64,000 nt of DNA, taken from contig OZ018408.1 of the NCBI GenBank assembly GCA_963969595.1, forward strand, positions 1 to 64,000. Direction: 5' to 3'. Position 1 is the first letter of the stretch, and every line of letters begins with the position of its first letter. This stretch comes from Neckera pumila. Its lineage: Eukaryota; Streptophyta; Bryopsida; Hypnales; Neckeraceae. Made by a program: the position numbers and the translations under genes. The notes under the pieces are model-generated. The model made no database searches. It was not told the origin of the DNA and worked only from the letters and a program-made list of their open reading frames with translations. Of this stretch, positions 50,135-61,957 are shown in pieces.

Positions 50135-50389
50135 GCGCCAGATTGCGTTGGAAAAAAATAATTTGGCCAAAAAATAGCAACTTACCATGAATTTTTTGTG
50201 GGGGAAAAAATTTTAAATTTAAAAAAAAAAAAATGGATGAAATCACTAGATTGTGGATAAAAACATAATTCTAGACATGTGATATGTGCTAATGTGATAC
50301 TTTCTATCCAATATGTGGATGAATGTTGAAATTTGGAACACCACTGTAACATTTTATATTGCCACTTTGGCACTCCATAATAAAAAACG
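50135..50389 (+). repeat. Dispersed repeat, copy 2
   Basis: Direct-orientation partner of 37564-37815. The two copies bracket the VARICOSE-type gene. Confidence 0.75.
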
Positions 50390-50559
50390 AAAAAAAAAAA
50401 AAAGATGTGGTCCAAAGAGAAGCCAGAGACACAATGTACCAAAAAATAGTTGCACACCCTTGTGAGGCCTTTCCTGAAGTGAAAAATCAGCAGCCGTTGG
50501 ATGAGATTAAAAAAACCTAAGACTACCCTCAGTTGCCGTGCAATGTGAGTTATCAAAAT

Positions 50560-50890
50560 AACAGCCATGCAATTTGAAAAGAAAACAATAACCCCTTTGA
50601 AAAATCAATAGCCTTACGATTCAAAAAGAAAACAATGCAATTTGAAAAGAAAACAATAACCCCTTCAAAAAATCAATAGCCTTGCAATTCAAAAAGAAAA
50701 CGATAACTATAAGATTTGACTTGAAGGAAAATGAAAAATGAAAAATCAACAGCCATGCAATTTGAAAAAAACACAATAACCCCTTCTCAAAAATCAAGGA
50801 CCATGCGATTCAAAAAGAAAACAATACGCACCCTTGAAGAATTAATAGCCATGCAATTTGAAAAGAAAACAAAAGCCGTGTGGTTTAATT
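50560..50890. repeat. Tandem repeat of about 65-70 bp units
   Basis: Units contain ATTTGAAAAGAAAACAATAA, CCCCTT, AAAATCAATAGCC and ATTCAAAAAGAAAAC. Two adjacent copies (about 50567 and 50636) are close; later copies are spaced by an insertion and more diverged. Confidence 0.75.
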
Positions 50891-51119
50891 TGACTTGAAG
50901 AAGAAGCTATTAGTATCTACACACATTTGCCCTATGATTTATTTGAGGGCAATAAAGTTTATCAGCAAAATGATCACACCTCTCAAAATTCCATTTTAGT
51001 TTGATGCAATTTCATTTTCATAAGAGTAATCATTAATTTTGATTTTAATTGTAGATTTCAAAAAGGATTTACATTATATCTAAATAACTACATCATCAAT
51101 TGTGAATGTTTAAGATACC

Positions 51120-51320
51120 ATAGAACTTTAAATTTGAACTTTGAATTTGAACTTTGAATTGGAATTTGAACTTTGAACTTTGAATTTGCTTATTAATGCT
51201 ACACTAGTGTGACCCTGTGCCGTTGGCCCAATTTTCATCTACTCCCGGTTCCACTCCTGGTTCTACTTCCGATTCTACTCCCAGTTCTACTCCCGATTCC
51301 ACTCCCAGTACCAAGAACGC
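51120..51320. repeat. Two short tandem repeats
   Basis: TTTGAACTTTGAA-like units at 51124-51190, and about six 12-bp units of the form TCTACTCCCRGT at 51238-51312. Non-coding. Confidence 0.75.
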
Positions 51321-51506
51321 CACCAAAATCAAAGTAAAAGTAATTTTCTAATTTTTTAATCAATAAATACTTTGAAATTCAATAACTTTTGCACCACCGC
51401 TCCAAACGCCACGGAACCAAGCCGGTGCACCCCTCCTCGGCGAGAGCTTTCCGACAGTACCAAGCACGCGGCTGGGGGACGCATGGTCAGGAAGTTGTCC
51501 ACGCTA

Positions 51507-51655
51507 CAAACAAAACAAAACAAAACAAAACAAAACAAAACAAAACAAACAAACAAACAAACAAACAAACAAACAAACAAACAAACAAACAAACAAACAA
51601 ACAAACAAACAAACAAACAAACAAACAAACAAACAAACAAACAAACAAACAAACA
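51507..51655. repeat. (AAAAC)n/(AAAC)n microsatellite
   Basis: About eight CAAAA units pass directly into about 27 CAAA units. ORFs here on both strands are repeat artefacts. Confidence 0.95.
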
Positions 51656-51659
51656 GCCT

Positions 51660-54470
51660 CATTTAAGGTATTGATTGCAACCACGGTGGAAAAGTTAATA
51701 GCAAAGAAGTTGACATTTCTAATAGGAAGGAAGAAAGTTGAAGAAAAAACTCCTACTCCTCCACAACAAGGTTTAAAGAAAATTGAACATCAAATTTTAA
51801 ATATAGGTTATTTAAAATGTTATTTAAACTTAGCAGTTTAGAATGCATTTTAAAAGTAGAAATGAAAAGAATTTTTTTTTAATGAAATATGAATGATAAT
51901 TGTTTTTTATACAATGGTGATGATTAATTTAAACCATATTGTTACCATCTTGATATTTGATGTATTGAATGGACAACAGTTTATAAGAGTAGTTGAATCA
52001 AAGTACTAATTTTTTGTTTAATGTATTACAGTACCTAAAGAACATGTTTTGGGGGTGGTGTCATTGTACATCTCTGACAATACTTGTAAGAAGATTAATA
52101 TTGAAAAAAAATAGACATCAAAAACAATGTACATTTTAAAGTTGATACTCAAGTTATCAAAGAAGATATAAAATAATTGGAAGTTACATCTAATTTTTAT
52201 CTAATAAAAGATTAATTGATGGTAATTTCTAATCATTTAGTTAGTTATCTATTTTTCAATTTAAAAAAATATTATATATTATGACATGCACTTATTCTTG
52301 ATATATTATTTTATATTATTCAAAGACATTCAACTATTGAACCTAACTAAAGTATATTTGACTTGATATTAATTGTTAATCAATATGAAAGAATGACTAT
52401 CCTATTTTGAATGGATTTTGAATTTCTTTGCAAAAGCAGAATTTCTCATGAAGCTTATCTTCTTCTTTGATATATTACCGACGATCAATATGTGTGCAAT
52501 CACAATTTTGAACTTGTTGTAATGGAAGTTCGAGAAGCTATTGAAAAAATATGGAAATTCAGTAAAATAAATACATCCTCTATTTCAAAACAATCTTTTG
52601 GTTGGACTATATGTTTAGGATTTTTTTGATGAAAATAACATTATTTATTTCAACTCATTTTGAGTTGTAAGTAGAGTTCAATGCACACTTATTGTCCTAA
52701 AATTTTGTGTAGGATGATATTGAAGATGGAATTGCATGTCCTACCTTGAGTCCTATCTGGTTGGTGGAGAGTGATGGTGAGGGCATTGCAAAAGCATCTG
52801 ATCCTATTTATATTCAATTGGTTTACGGTGACCGCGATGCATACAATAGCCTTTTAGTGTAATTTTGATCATTGGAACACTTCTCGTATTTCATGTAAAA
52901 CGTTTCATGCAATATAAGGAAATGAAAACAATTTCTGGCCGATTACAGTGTGCCACGTGTGCAAAGTTTATTCTCTAACTACCCTATTATTGCGTTTGTA
53001 TACTTTCTTACACAATCACCTCAAAAGTGGCAGTAATTGCCATTCTACTATTTTGAAAAGCCAGAGACACTATTGACCATTGAAAGACGGGCCCATGACG
53101 TTTGATTTCAAGCCTCGCTTTCCTTCACTACCATTTGGCAACTAAATATGAATGAAAAAAGTTTATATCTATTTTTTAGAAATGAAGTCATATGTCTACT
53201 ACACATCTTAAAATTTTCAATTTTGAGAGGAAAAAGTTGAAATTATTGTGAATTTTTTAAATAAAAAATTCATATCCAATATAGAATATGCTTTAAAAAT
53301 CTAAATTTTTCACCATAAATGTATAACATTGTGATATAAACCTAAATTGTTGTGTCATTCTAAAATTAAAAAATCAAACAATCAACTAACCATGGTTATA
53401 AGCCCAATTTTTCATATTGCTTTATATTATTGAAATTTTAAATTTTTCCAAAATTTCCAATTAGAATAGAAACTGCACTTGATAATTATCATTTCATTAG
53501 TTAGACTCCAAAAAATATCTTTCTTGCAACTACAATCCACATCAAAATTCAAGAATAATTCCAATAACTTTAGAACAAAATCTCAAAAAAGTGTATAGGA
53601 CTAAGAATAAGTAATCAAAGCATTCAAATAAATTGTAGAAATAAAAGATGTACCTAGTCATCTTAGATAGGAGTAATTTTTAATCCCAAATTAACAAGCC
53701 CATCATCATGATTGTAAGCCTCAAAAAATATTCTTAGCCCCTAAATGACAAGCCTATGACTACAATATTTTACCTCAAAATTCAATCCTTCAAGAAATCA
53801 CAAATTTTTAGTTTTAAAAAAAAACAAAACTTATCATGTGATTTTTTGAAGAATAGGTGAAGTAAAATCATGTTAAATACTCACTTCACTTTAAAAATAT
53901 GAAATTTTACCATACATGGCTTTTATAGTGTAGAATATCATCTTGCATACCAAAATTCTATGACAATATGTAATTAGAAAATTTATAGACTATAGTTATA
54001 GGTTTAAACTTCAAATTACAATAAAATATACTCCGAACAATTTTAGGAATATTTCAAATTGGACTTTATAAGCTTTATTTTATTAGTTGGACTCAAACTC
54101 AAAAAAGATCATTTATATGGCTGAAATTCAAATCAAATGTAAAGAGATAGAATTCTCCAAAATACACTAAAAAGACAAGTTTTTGTGATTCATTTAGTAG
54201 CATCAATTTTCTTAGAAAGTCAACAAGGCTAGAATAAAAGAATTTCAAACATCATTATCTCCCAAAAGCTAGTGTTCAATCAACCCTCCAATAAGAATTG
54301 ACCAAAAAATGGTTTCTCCTCTTCTTTGTCGATTGTTCTAAACTATCCAAACACTATCAAATGGTGATAGTGGTAGGACTAGATGAACCATGTAATGATG
54401 CCAAGGACTAAAAGTGTCCTATAAATGTCTTTTTAGTATATTGTAGAGATAAAGAATGCACCTTCTTATT
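51660..54470. other. AT-rich intergenic DNA
   Basis: No gene recognised. Short frames near 52450-52560 (+) and 52710-52860 (+) look coding-like in composition but carry no motif I know; they may be worn fragments. Confidence 0.4.
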
Positions 54471-54945
54471 GCAAAATCTAATATTTTAGCTAACTACTTT
54501 GTTTTTAGGGTGGCATTCTTCAAGGATTAATCCCACAAAGACATTGCACAATGCACCTATTTATTGCAAAATCTAATCATTTTGGCTAACATTAGAAGAG
54601 ATTTGAGGCCTCCAATAGCCCGCAAGTTATCCTGCATTCTCGCAATGTTTCCACACAGGAAAGCTACTGGCTGATGTGATTGAGAGTGTGCCACGTCATT
54701 TTGGGAAAAAAAAAAAAAAAAAAATTGGCCTAAAATGATATTTGGAAGAATTTTTTTTTTTTTTTTTTGAAATAAAAAATTCAAATAGCCCGTATCGGCT
54801 GTTCATGTATTTGGCCAGATTTGAGAACGGGCCTGAAACGGCCCTCAAATGCCATCAAATCTCTTCTAATGCTACCTTGTTTTTAGGGTAGCATTATTTA
54901 AAGATTAACCCCATAAACACATTGCACACTAGAGTGATCCTTTGA
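54466..54945. repeat. Tandem duplication, second copy split by a MITE
   Basis: The sequence GCAAAATCTAAT...TTTGTTTTTAGGGT...GGATTAATCCCA...ACATTGCACA at 54470-54550 recurs with its first part at 54566-54590 and its second part from about 54872. The 280-bp element at 54591-54870 lies exactly between the halves. Confidence 0.75.
54591..54870. mobile_element. MITE with ATTAGAAGAGATTTGA terminal inverted repeats
   Basis: Begins ATTAGAAGAGATTTGA and ends with its exact 16-bp reverse complement. It is non-coding and contains A and T homopolymer runs. Flanks GCTAAC and GCTACC could be an imperfect 6-bp target duplication. Superfamily not assigned. Confidence 0.75.
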
Positions 54946-55499
54946 AGAATTTGCCTGGATAAGATGTCACATGAAGTGACATCAGGGCCACTCCACATTG
55001 ACTTATTGTGTTAGATGGACTTTTACTAGAGTTCATCTTACTTTTTGGATAAGTTAAACCTAATTCTAGAATTCATCCATCCTAAGATTTGGATATTTCG
55101 GAGGAGAGAGCTTGAAGTTTTGTGAATGTTTTTAGAGAGAGAGTTGTGGATTTTTGTTGTGCTTGGAGATGAGGGTTTTTCATTTAATGAAGTATTATCT
55201 TCTTCTCTTACACTTGCACTCTTAGTTTTCCCTTCGTTAAGTGAGAGCTGCTTGATTGTGTGTGTATAGATTCTATATTTTATCACTTGACAACAATTCT
55301 CTTCTCTCTTTCTTTCTTTGTGGTAGCAATTTTGAGTAGAAGGACAAAATTTTACTCTAAAAATATTGTTGCTCATCCTTGTAGTACTAGTAGGAGACTA
55401 GGAGAGTAGGAGAGTAAGAGAGTTTTTCAAGCTTATTATATTTTCGGTGATTTGGCTTAGTGGGAGGTGTGATTTTGCAGTGGATGAGCAACCGGTGAA

Positions 55500-55615
55500 A
55501 TGAACTGGAGTGACTTAGAGTGCACTAGAGTGAACAGGAGTGGCTAGAGTGCACTAGAGTGAAAAAGAGTGGATTAGAGTGAACTAGAGTGAAATGAATA
55601 AGAATGCAGTGGAAT
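55500..55615. repeat. AGAGTG-based short tandem repeat
   Basis: Repeated AGAGTGNACTAG-like 10-14-bp phrases. Non-coding. Confidence 0.7.
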
Positions 55616-55630
55616 GAATATATTTAAATA

Positions 55631-55767
55631 GTTTGGCAGAGACTCGGCCTGAGAAGACTCAGAAGACTCTACATTGTTGGGGGTGTGGAGAATCTGGCCA
55701 TGTCAAAAATGATCCTAATTGTCCAAAGAAGAAGGCCAAATCTTTGGAGAAGCCCAAACCATTATAA
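55631..55767 (+). pseudogene. Retroelement gag zinc-knuckle fragment
   Basis: A frame ending TAA 55765-55767 contains CWGCGESGHVKNDPNC, a CX2CX4HX5C knuckle (the spacing before the last Cys is one residue longer than the usual CCHC), followed by a Lys-rich tail. No other retroelement domain is adjacent. Confidence 0.55.
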
Positions 55768-56560
55768 GAAAACGACATTTTTTTTGAAGGTTTGAAAAAA
55801 TATCTTCACGCATTTAGTGTGATAGGGATGTAGTCAACGTTGATGACATCCAAAATTGCATTACAGCAGACAGGCAGAAAAAGTGCAAAAATCTGAAAGA
55901 ACACGTCCATTTTCGGCTTGTTTTTTTAAAATGTCTCCAAAAACACAACCTTCCAAGGTCACCAAATAAAGGCACGTCAAGGGCACGTCACCTCCACATC
56001 AATGTTCCATGGCTGGGCAGTGCCATGTGGATCACTTTTTTGTCCAAAGGACTGCTAATGGGGGTCATGACATGGACCCTTTCAAAAAGTGACTTGGATG
56101 GGCGAATGTTTGATGTGGCATTGCATTGTGCTAACAGGGACAACTCTCATATTGGAAGTAGAGAGCATGAAGTGTTGTTTTATAAAAGACGTCGTGTATG
56201 ATGCAGAGGCATTTTCTGGGACATCCTAGTGGACGGGAATGTCTTTTGAAGAATGAGGTGGATCCAGGACGGGCTGTTTATTGTGATATATTGAATTACT
56301 AAGGCCTCTAAACAACGACATCATCTTTGACATAGCCAACTCATTTGAAAGGGTCCACCTGCTTCTATTGTTGTCACGGCAAACATCTTGGTGGATAGCC
56401 ATTCAAATTAATGTGTTTGAATTCAACATTTTTCTAAGCGTTCATGAAGACATGGGTCCAATGGTCACATTTACTACTAGAAAATTGGTGACCAAATCAA
56501 CAAAAAAATAACAAAAAATTGCTCTAATTTGTAACTCTTTTGAGTAGCTTTGGTCAAGTT
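55768..56560. other. No gene recognised
   Basis: Mixed-composition sequence, no supported feature. Confidence 0.4.
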
Positions 56561-56564
56561 GATT

Positions 56565-56890
56565 TGGATGGTACATAACTAAAAACTAGTGAATTTTTGT
56601 CGGCATGGACAATATATCTAACAAGAAAATGTTGAGTACTTAACCAAAAACTGCTGAATTTCTGTGGTTGTAGACAATATCAAACAAGAAAACGTTCAAT
56701 ACTTAACTAAAAATTGTTAAATTTTTGTTGGCTTGGACAATATTGAACAAGAAAATGTTTGACAATGTGTACAAAACATTATAGGAAAAGTGTAAAAAAC
56801 ATTTTAGAAAATGTATACAAAACATTATAGGAAAAGTGTATAAAACATTATAAGGAAAGTGTGCAAAAACATTATAGAAAATGTTCAGCA
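56565..56890. repeat. Two adjacent tandem repeats (about 63 bp and about 21-27 bp)
   Basis: Three units of about 63 bp with ACTAAAAA...GGACAATAT...AACAAGAAAATGTT (56570-56760), then about six units of GTGTACAAAACATTATAGGA (56765-56885). A short minus-strand ORF here reflects the repeat. Confidence 0.8.
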
Positions 56891-57030
56891 ATGTGTTATC
56901 ACTACCAAAGTTCTCTAGCTTGCCTTACAACCATAAAAATAATAAAAAGCAGCACATTAGTGAACCAGAAAAGGCCTGAAAACAAGCACCTTTGATCATT
57001 GTCACATCCTGAAAAGAAGCCAATCTAGGC

Positions 57031-57237
57031 TCAAATTAAACTACCAATGTATATCTGATAGAGAAACTTTCCGTGATCTCTGTCCCAGAGCAGTGACCCT
57101 GTTGCAGCTTCATTCACATTTTCAAAATTTCTGTTTTCCACGTCAACTTCTAAGCCAATAAGAGTCTGTTGCACAGCCTTCACCTTGAGATTGTTGTCTA
57201 GAACTATATAAAGATCATGGCCTGTCTTGTTATTGAG
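57031..57237 (-). pseudogene. Isolated exon-like ORF, family not recognised
   Basis: A 67-69-codon frame with typical protein composition (TGHDLYIVLDNN, then LIGLEVDVENRNFENVNEAA, LLWDRDHGKFLYQIY). Possible acceptor AAG before the first motif and donor GGTAGT before the TGA. No neighbouring exons found. Probably a host-gene fragment. Confidence 0.4.
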
Positions 57238-57470
57238 TTATTATCAATTGCAATCAGACCAACAGATGTTCAAAAAAAACTTGATTCCAACAATAACAAG
57301 TGACTTGCTTAAACTCCTACTTTATAATGAAAACCACCCATAAAACCCCATGTAATTGGTCAAATCAATTTGTAGAATACATTTAATCAATTTATAGAAC
57401 ACAATTGACTAACACATACATTCCAACTAAATGTACCCCATTACCATATAGAATACTATTTTCCAACAAC
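57238..57470. other. No gene recognised
   Basis: AT-rich flank between the exon-like ORF and the CACTA element. Confidence 0.4.
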
Positions 57471-58706
57471 CACTAGAAGGAAATTAATGAGGGATTTTGC
57501 AACTACACTATCCAACTAGTTTTCAGTTGCATAGGACATTTGTGCCTACTTTGCGACTGGTGATAATGTGGAGACTTCTCGGTAGACTTGTAGTTGTTGC
57601 AGACACCATCTCATGTGCAACTTGTTTGTTTTAGAATATTGTTTTCATTGATTTGTAGATTTCAAAATTTCAGATTTACCTTTTTTCTAGATTTTTGAAT
57701 TTCAGATAAACCATTTTTTTCTAGATGTTTTGAATTTTAGATCTTCCTTTTTTCTAGATATTTTGAATGTTAGATCTACCTTTCTTTTAGATTTTAGAAT
57801 TTCAAATCTACTTTTTCTAGATTTCAAAATTCTAAATCTATCTTATTTCTAGATTTCAAAATTTTTAAATATTAATATTTAATAGATTTCATCAATTATA
57901 AAACCTTACAATTTTATAGATTTTAAGAATTTCTTGGATTTTAAATCTTTTTTTATTTCTATAGATTGTAGAAATCTACAAATTATAGACATTGAAAATC
58001 TGTAGAAACCTACAAATCATAGAAATTGTAGAATTAAATTTAAAAAAATAATTGCATAAGACTACAACAACTTACAAGTCTTATATGTCCAATCTAATGG
58101 TAGTCTTTACAATTGATATGGGACAGTTGATATAAGACAAACGGGAATGAACTTTGGAAGCAACTAGGAAACAACTAGAAAACGACTAGAAAACAACTAA
58201 AAAACAACTAGTATACAACTTAAAAGCATTTAAGAAACGACTAGTTTCACAATTAGAAAATTCAATTTTTTTGTTGATTTTGTGGCATTCATTTGGTTCA
58301 CTTTTGTATTGTTTTCTTCCAAATCAACAAATCATTCTCCAAATCAATAGAAAAGTGAATCAAATCTATGCAACCAAATCAACAAGAAAAGCTAAATTTC
58401 TAGTAGTATAGAAAATGACTAAGAAACAGCTAGTATACAACTAGAAAGAAATTAGAAAGCAACTAGTAAAGAACTTTGGTTATTTTGCAGCTGCAACCTT
58501 TTTCTAGTTGTTTTCTAGTTGTTTTTTGCAACTGTAGATTGACTTCTTTGCAACTAAAACAATGTATCAATGCTGTAAAACAACAACTGACATAAAACAA
58601 TGAAGTTAGATTTGGTGCTAATAGAGAGGATTAGAGTCGCAAGATAGTTGTATAAGACACTAGTTGCATAGTAGCCGGTTGTGCCGGACACATTTTTCTT
58701 CTAGTG
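57471..58706. mobile_element. Non-autonomous CACTA (En/Spm-type) element
   Basis: Starts CACTAGAAGGAAA and ends with the reverse complement CACTAGAAGAAAA, flanked on both sides by AAC, the 3-bp target duplication expected of CACTA transposons. Subterminal ACAACTAGAAA-type motifs are repeated many times near 58150-58250 and 58430-58530, in both orientations, as expected of transposase-binding repeats. No transposase frame. A TTTCTAGATTTT-rich tandem repeat of about 29-bp units occupies 57650-57860. Confidence 0.85.
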
Positions 58707-58869
58707 AACTGCACTTCCATGACTATATAGAATATTATATCCGTGACCTTCAGAATAGAGTCAAAAAACTTCTGAGCAATAGCACAATCTCAATGATTTC
58801 ACTAGTTTTGTAACTTAAAAAGAGGAAAAACCTAATTCAAATAGAACCAACTGTTTGGTTTTGGGTTAC

Positions 58870-59074
58870 CTGTATTAATTGTGGAAGCTTTATCAATCAC
58901 CAATTTTTGATGCTGTGGTTCCGACAGCTGCTGCTCTTTCTCTTTCAACTGCTTGTATTTATCCAAAATTGATTGCCTTTGCCGTCTACTTTCTTCCTTA
59001 ATCCTTTCTACATCTTCTTCACTTTGAGCAGCCAGTTGTCCCTTGATAATCTTTTTCAACATCTTCTCTAGCTC
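58870..59074 (-). pseudogene. PRP4-kinase-like exon (orphan)
   Basis: Clean exon borders (acceptor GTAG at 59075, donor GTAACC at 58869) and 68 open codons: EDVERIKEESRRQRQSILDKY followed by Gln/Glu/Lys-rich sequence. This resembles the (E)xxIKEESRxRxxAILxKYK segment that precedes the kinase domain in plant PRP4 splicing kinases (from memory). No kinase domain is present in the window. Confidence 0.5.
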
Positions 59075-59249
59075 CTACAACAATAAAGATAGGATGCAGA
59101 AACATTGAATAGGTCGTCTAATACCAAGAAATTCTTCAGGTTCATGAATGTGAATATCATCCTGGGTGAGTGGGGTGGGTGGGTGGTGCTGATAGATCAA
59201 TTAAGAAACACTCATGGCTCCTAAAAGGCTCCAATTTCAACAAAGCATA

Positions 59250-60400
59250 TTAACCTTTGAATTTCCTCCTTACGATTGAATTCCTCCCTAGAACTTTGAT
59301 TCTGATAACTCCTATCACTGTTGTGTTGATTTCAATCACGATGGTGTCCTTATCCACCGTCTCAACTACCACTGCTGAGATAGTTGCAAGCGAGCAACGA
59401 TTAAAATTTGATAACCTTGCATTGGATGGCGTACAACAGATTTGGATTGGAATAACTAATTCAAATCTCTTATACATGAGAATCAGCAACAAACAATAAC
59501 TAAATAACAAAAAAACAAAAGAAAATATTACCGGAAACACCTTCTACAATCATGCAAAGGAAATCTTGAGCGAGACCGTTGGCGGTCACAAGAAGCAGAA
59601 TTATGAAGAGGAGCGGGAGGAGACTGGTGCCTATGCTTCTTATCTGGGTTGTTGTAATTGCAGCTATTCCTACACTCAATCAATACAAATGCTTCACTTT
59701 TGTTGTTCTTATAAGTGTAGCAGAGGACTAGAATCCTTAGCATCTCACATTGCAGAGGTCCTAAACTCTCATCAAATTAAAATTTGCTCTTTTATCCCAA
59801 TTCCAACCTACCAACCTGCATCTTTAGATGTTTAACTCATTAGTGCTCTAAAGTCCCAGTTTTGGATAATTTTTTGACCACATAACTCTCAGTCATGGGC
59901 ATTGCTTCATTGAAAAATCGATGCTTGACTTTAAAATAAAAAACACTTTCTATATGCATGATGAAATAGAAGTATATAATATATATTAAAAAATATATAA
60001 GCAGAAATTGAAAAAAAATTCAAGAAAGGATTCAAACGCTAAGGAATTAAGATCCGACTTCAAGATCAGCCAACAACCAAAATCTCTAATCTAAGTATAT
60101 CATACATGATAAAGGTTGATTTGTAAACAAAGAATGCAAAGACCAACCTGTCTCGGTCATGGCTGCGACAAAGCTCCATCGATTCTCGCTCTTTGTAGTC
60201 TCCTATATTGTCTATCCGGCCATCCTTGTCGTATATTGATCTCAACCATCCCTATGACCACGATCTTTCTTTCTATCTCTGTCTTTATCCCGATTATTGT
60301 CTCTATATCAACCAAATTCGTGAGAGTGACGCTGCATCAAAACAATGATTTGGTCATACAAGTACAACAACAAAGAATTGCAAACACCTTCAAAATTATT
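59250..60400 (-). pseudogene. Decayed Arg/Asp/Ser-rich coding remnants
   Basis: Minus-strand frames such as YRDNNRDKDRDRKKDRGHRDG (60233-60310) and shorter Ser/Arg-rich stretches near 59260-59340 and 59560-59660, broken by stops. This would suit the RD/RS-rich N-terminus of a PRP4-like splicing protein upstream of the exon at 58870-59074. Confidence 0.35.
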
Positions 60401-61315
60401 TAACTATTAGTACAAAATGCGCTTCCACAATCCAATCTCAACGAGACTAACAACAACCAATGCAAGCAATTGAATCAAAGAATAAACATATAAATTATAA
60501 TTCAATCAAAAAGCATCATCCAAAGTTTGAACCTAAAGCCCAGAGATAGGAGGGAAAATAGAGCAATAGGACTAGGCGACCTTTGCAGCTCCTCATATAG
60601 TACCAAAGGATATTATCTTGTAAAACTTGCTTATGCCACGCGTGCTCAATCCTACTTTTTATAATTTGCCACTTTCTATTCGTGCAGGGACAAACCTATG
60701 TTATGGCGAAGCCATGAATACAATAAATTTTGACACATAACAACAAATTTCCATTGTTAAAAATTATCCCCTAATTAGAGATTACAAGCGACAATTTAGA
60801 TCCTTCTCTTACTTTAGCAACTTTGACATCTGCATTACAATCCTACCATTTCCTTGACTTTCATTTTTCCAGCTCTAGCACATCATTGATGTGTTTCCTT
60901 GAATACATACATAAGAGGTTCTTCATTCCAATAAACACATGTAATCAGACATGAGAGGGGCAACTTTCTTGTAATTTGATGATCAAGGACAAATTAAAGT
61001 CTATTAAAGTCATGGCACAAAAGAAATTTATCCGCAAAAACAGCTAAGTGTAATAACCTCTATATTTGAAGAGATTGAAGTAAACCAATAAAAAAACTTT
61101 AGGCTACAAAATACATTCATAGAAACAGAGTGATTACCAAGATTTTTGAACAATAGAAATAGGTTTTGAAAGTTACCGCAATTGATACCAACTTCCAAAG
61201 TGACTTCTTTCTAGCGTGAGCACTTACAAGTTTATAGCTTACGACACGCCACCAACTTGAAGCAAGCAGCTAGTTCAGAAACTAATATAATGCCTTTAGG
61301 TTGTAAGATAGAAAC
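60401..61315. other. AT-rich, no gene
   Basis: Nothing recognised. The next GPAT exon expected downstream of 61316 was looked for on the minus strand and not found. Confidence 0.4.
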
Positions 61316-61576
61316 TTGTCTGCCCATACTGAATGGTTTGCAGAAGGGATTCAATACCACTCTATCTCCAGCCACGTAAGTCTGGAAAGTGAACAACAAA
61401 ATTTCACTGAAAAAAAATGTTCAAAAAGTACAAGAGTACAAATAGAGGACTAGTAAAAAAATTTCAAAGCTTACCAAATTCTTTGTTAAGTAAGGGTGAT
61501 TGTGCTCAAGCAACAAAGCCATCACAGCAAGATCGGCTTCAGTCTGGTGATTGAATAGCAAAATAACATTGTACCC
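61316..61576 (-). pseudogene. Two-exon fragment of plastid glycerol-3-phosphate acyltransferase (ATS1/GPAT)
   Basis: Exon 61576-61475 (34 codons) carries NHQTEAD, the HX4D acyltransferase box, followed by LLLEHNHPYL. Exon 61381-61316 (22 codons) carries VAGDRVVLNPFCKPFSMGRQ. Joined across GT-AG borders they match the contiguous catalytic region of the soluble plastid enzyme that acylates sn-1 of glycerol-3-phosphate (VAGDRV and CKPFS(I/M)GR are hallmarks). The N-terminal helical domain and everything after GR are missing, so this is a fragment, though both exons are open and the splice sites intact. Confidence 0.75.
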
Positions 61577-61957
61577 CTGTTAGCTAAACACACTCACAAT
61601 TATTAGCAGTATGACACCTCTCCTTCACCACAGCAAGAAGCTTTGCACATCTCCATAACTTTAAGAGCACTCGAGTTGCACTAATCTCACCTCCTTTGGG
61701 CTCTTCTCAACCTGATGAAAGACTTCTAAGTTTCCAAGGTATGAGTTTCTCTATCATCCAAAAGTCAAATCACCAAAGCTTTAGCAAGCGGTCTTCATCA
61801 ATTTGAAATCAACTTTGCCACTTTGGAAACCCAAGAGAGAACCCACTTGAAAACCTAGATGCAGACGTATAAAATTTTGACCAAATATATAATAATCATA
61901 AGGATCTATCATCCTCGGATGATAATTTAAAAATGTGAAAGGTTGCTACAAGGAAAA

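Noticed and set aside
51372..51841. Long ORFs on both strands across the (AAAC)n tract
   Set aside because: Low-complexity Thr/Asn/Lys/Gln or Cys/Leu/Phe/Val repeats created by the microsatellite.
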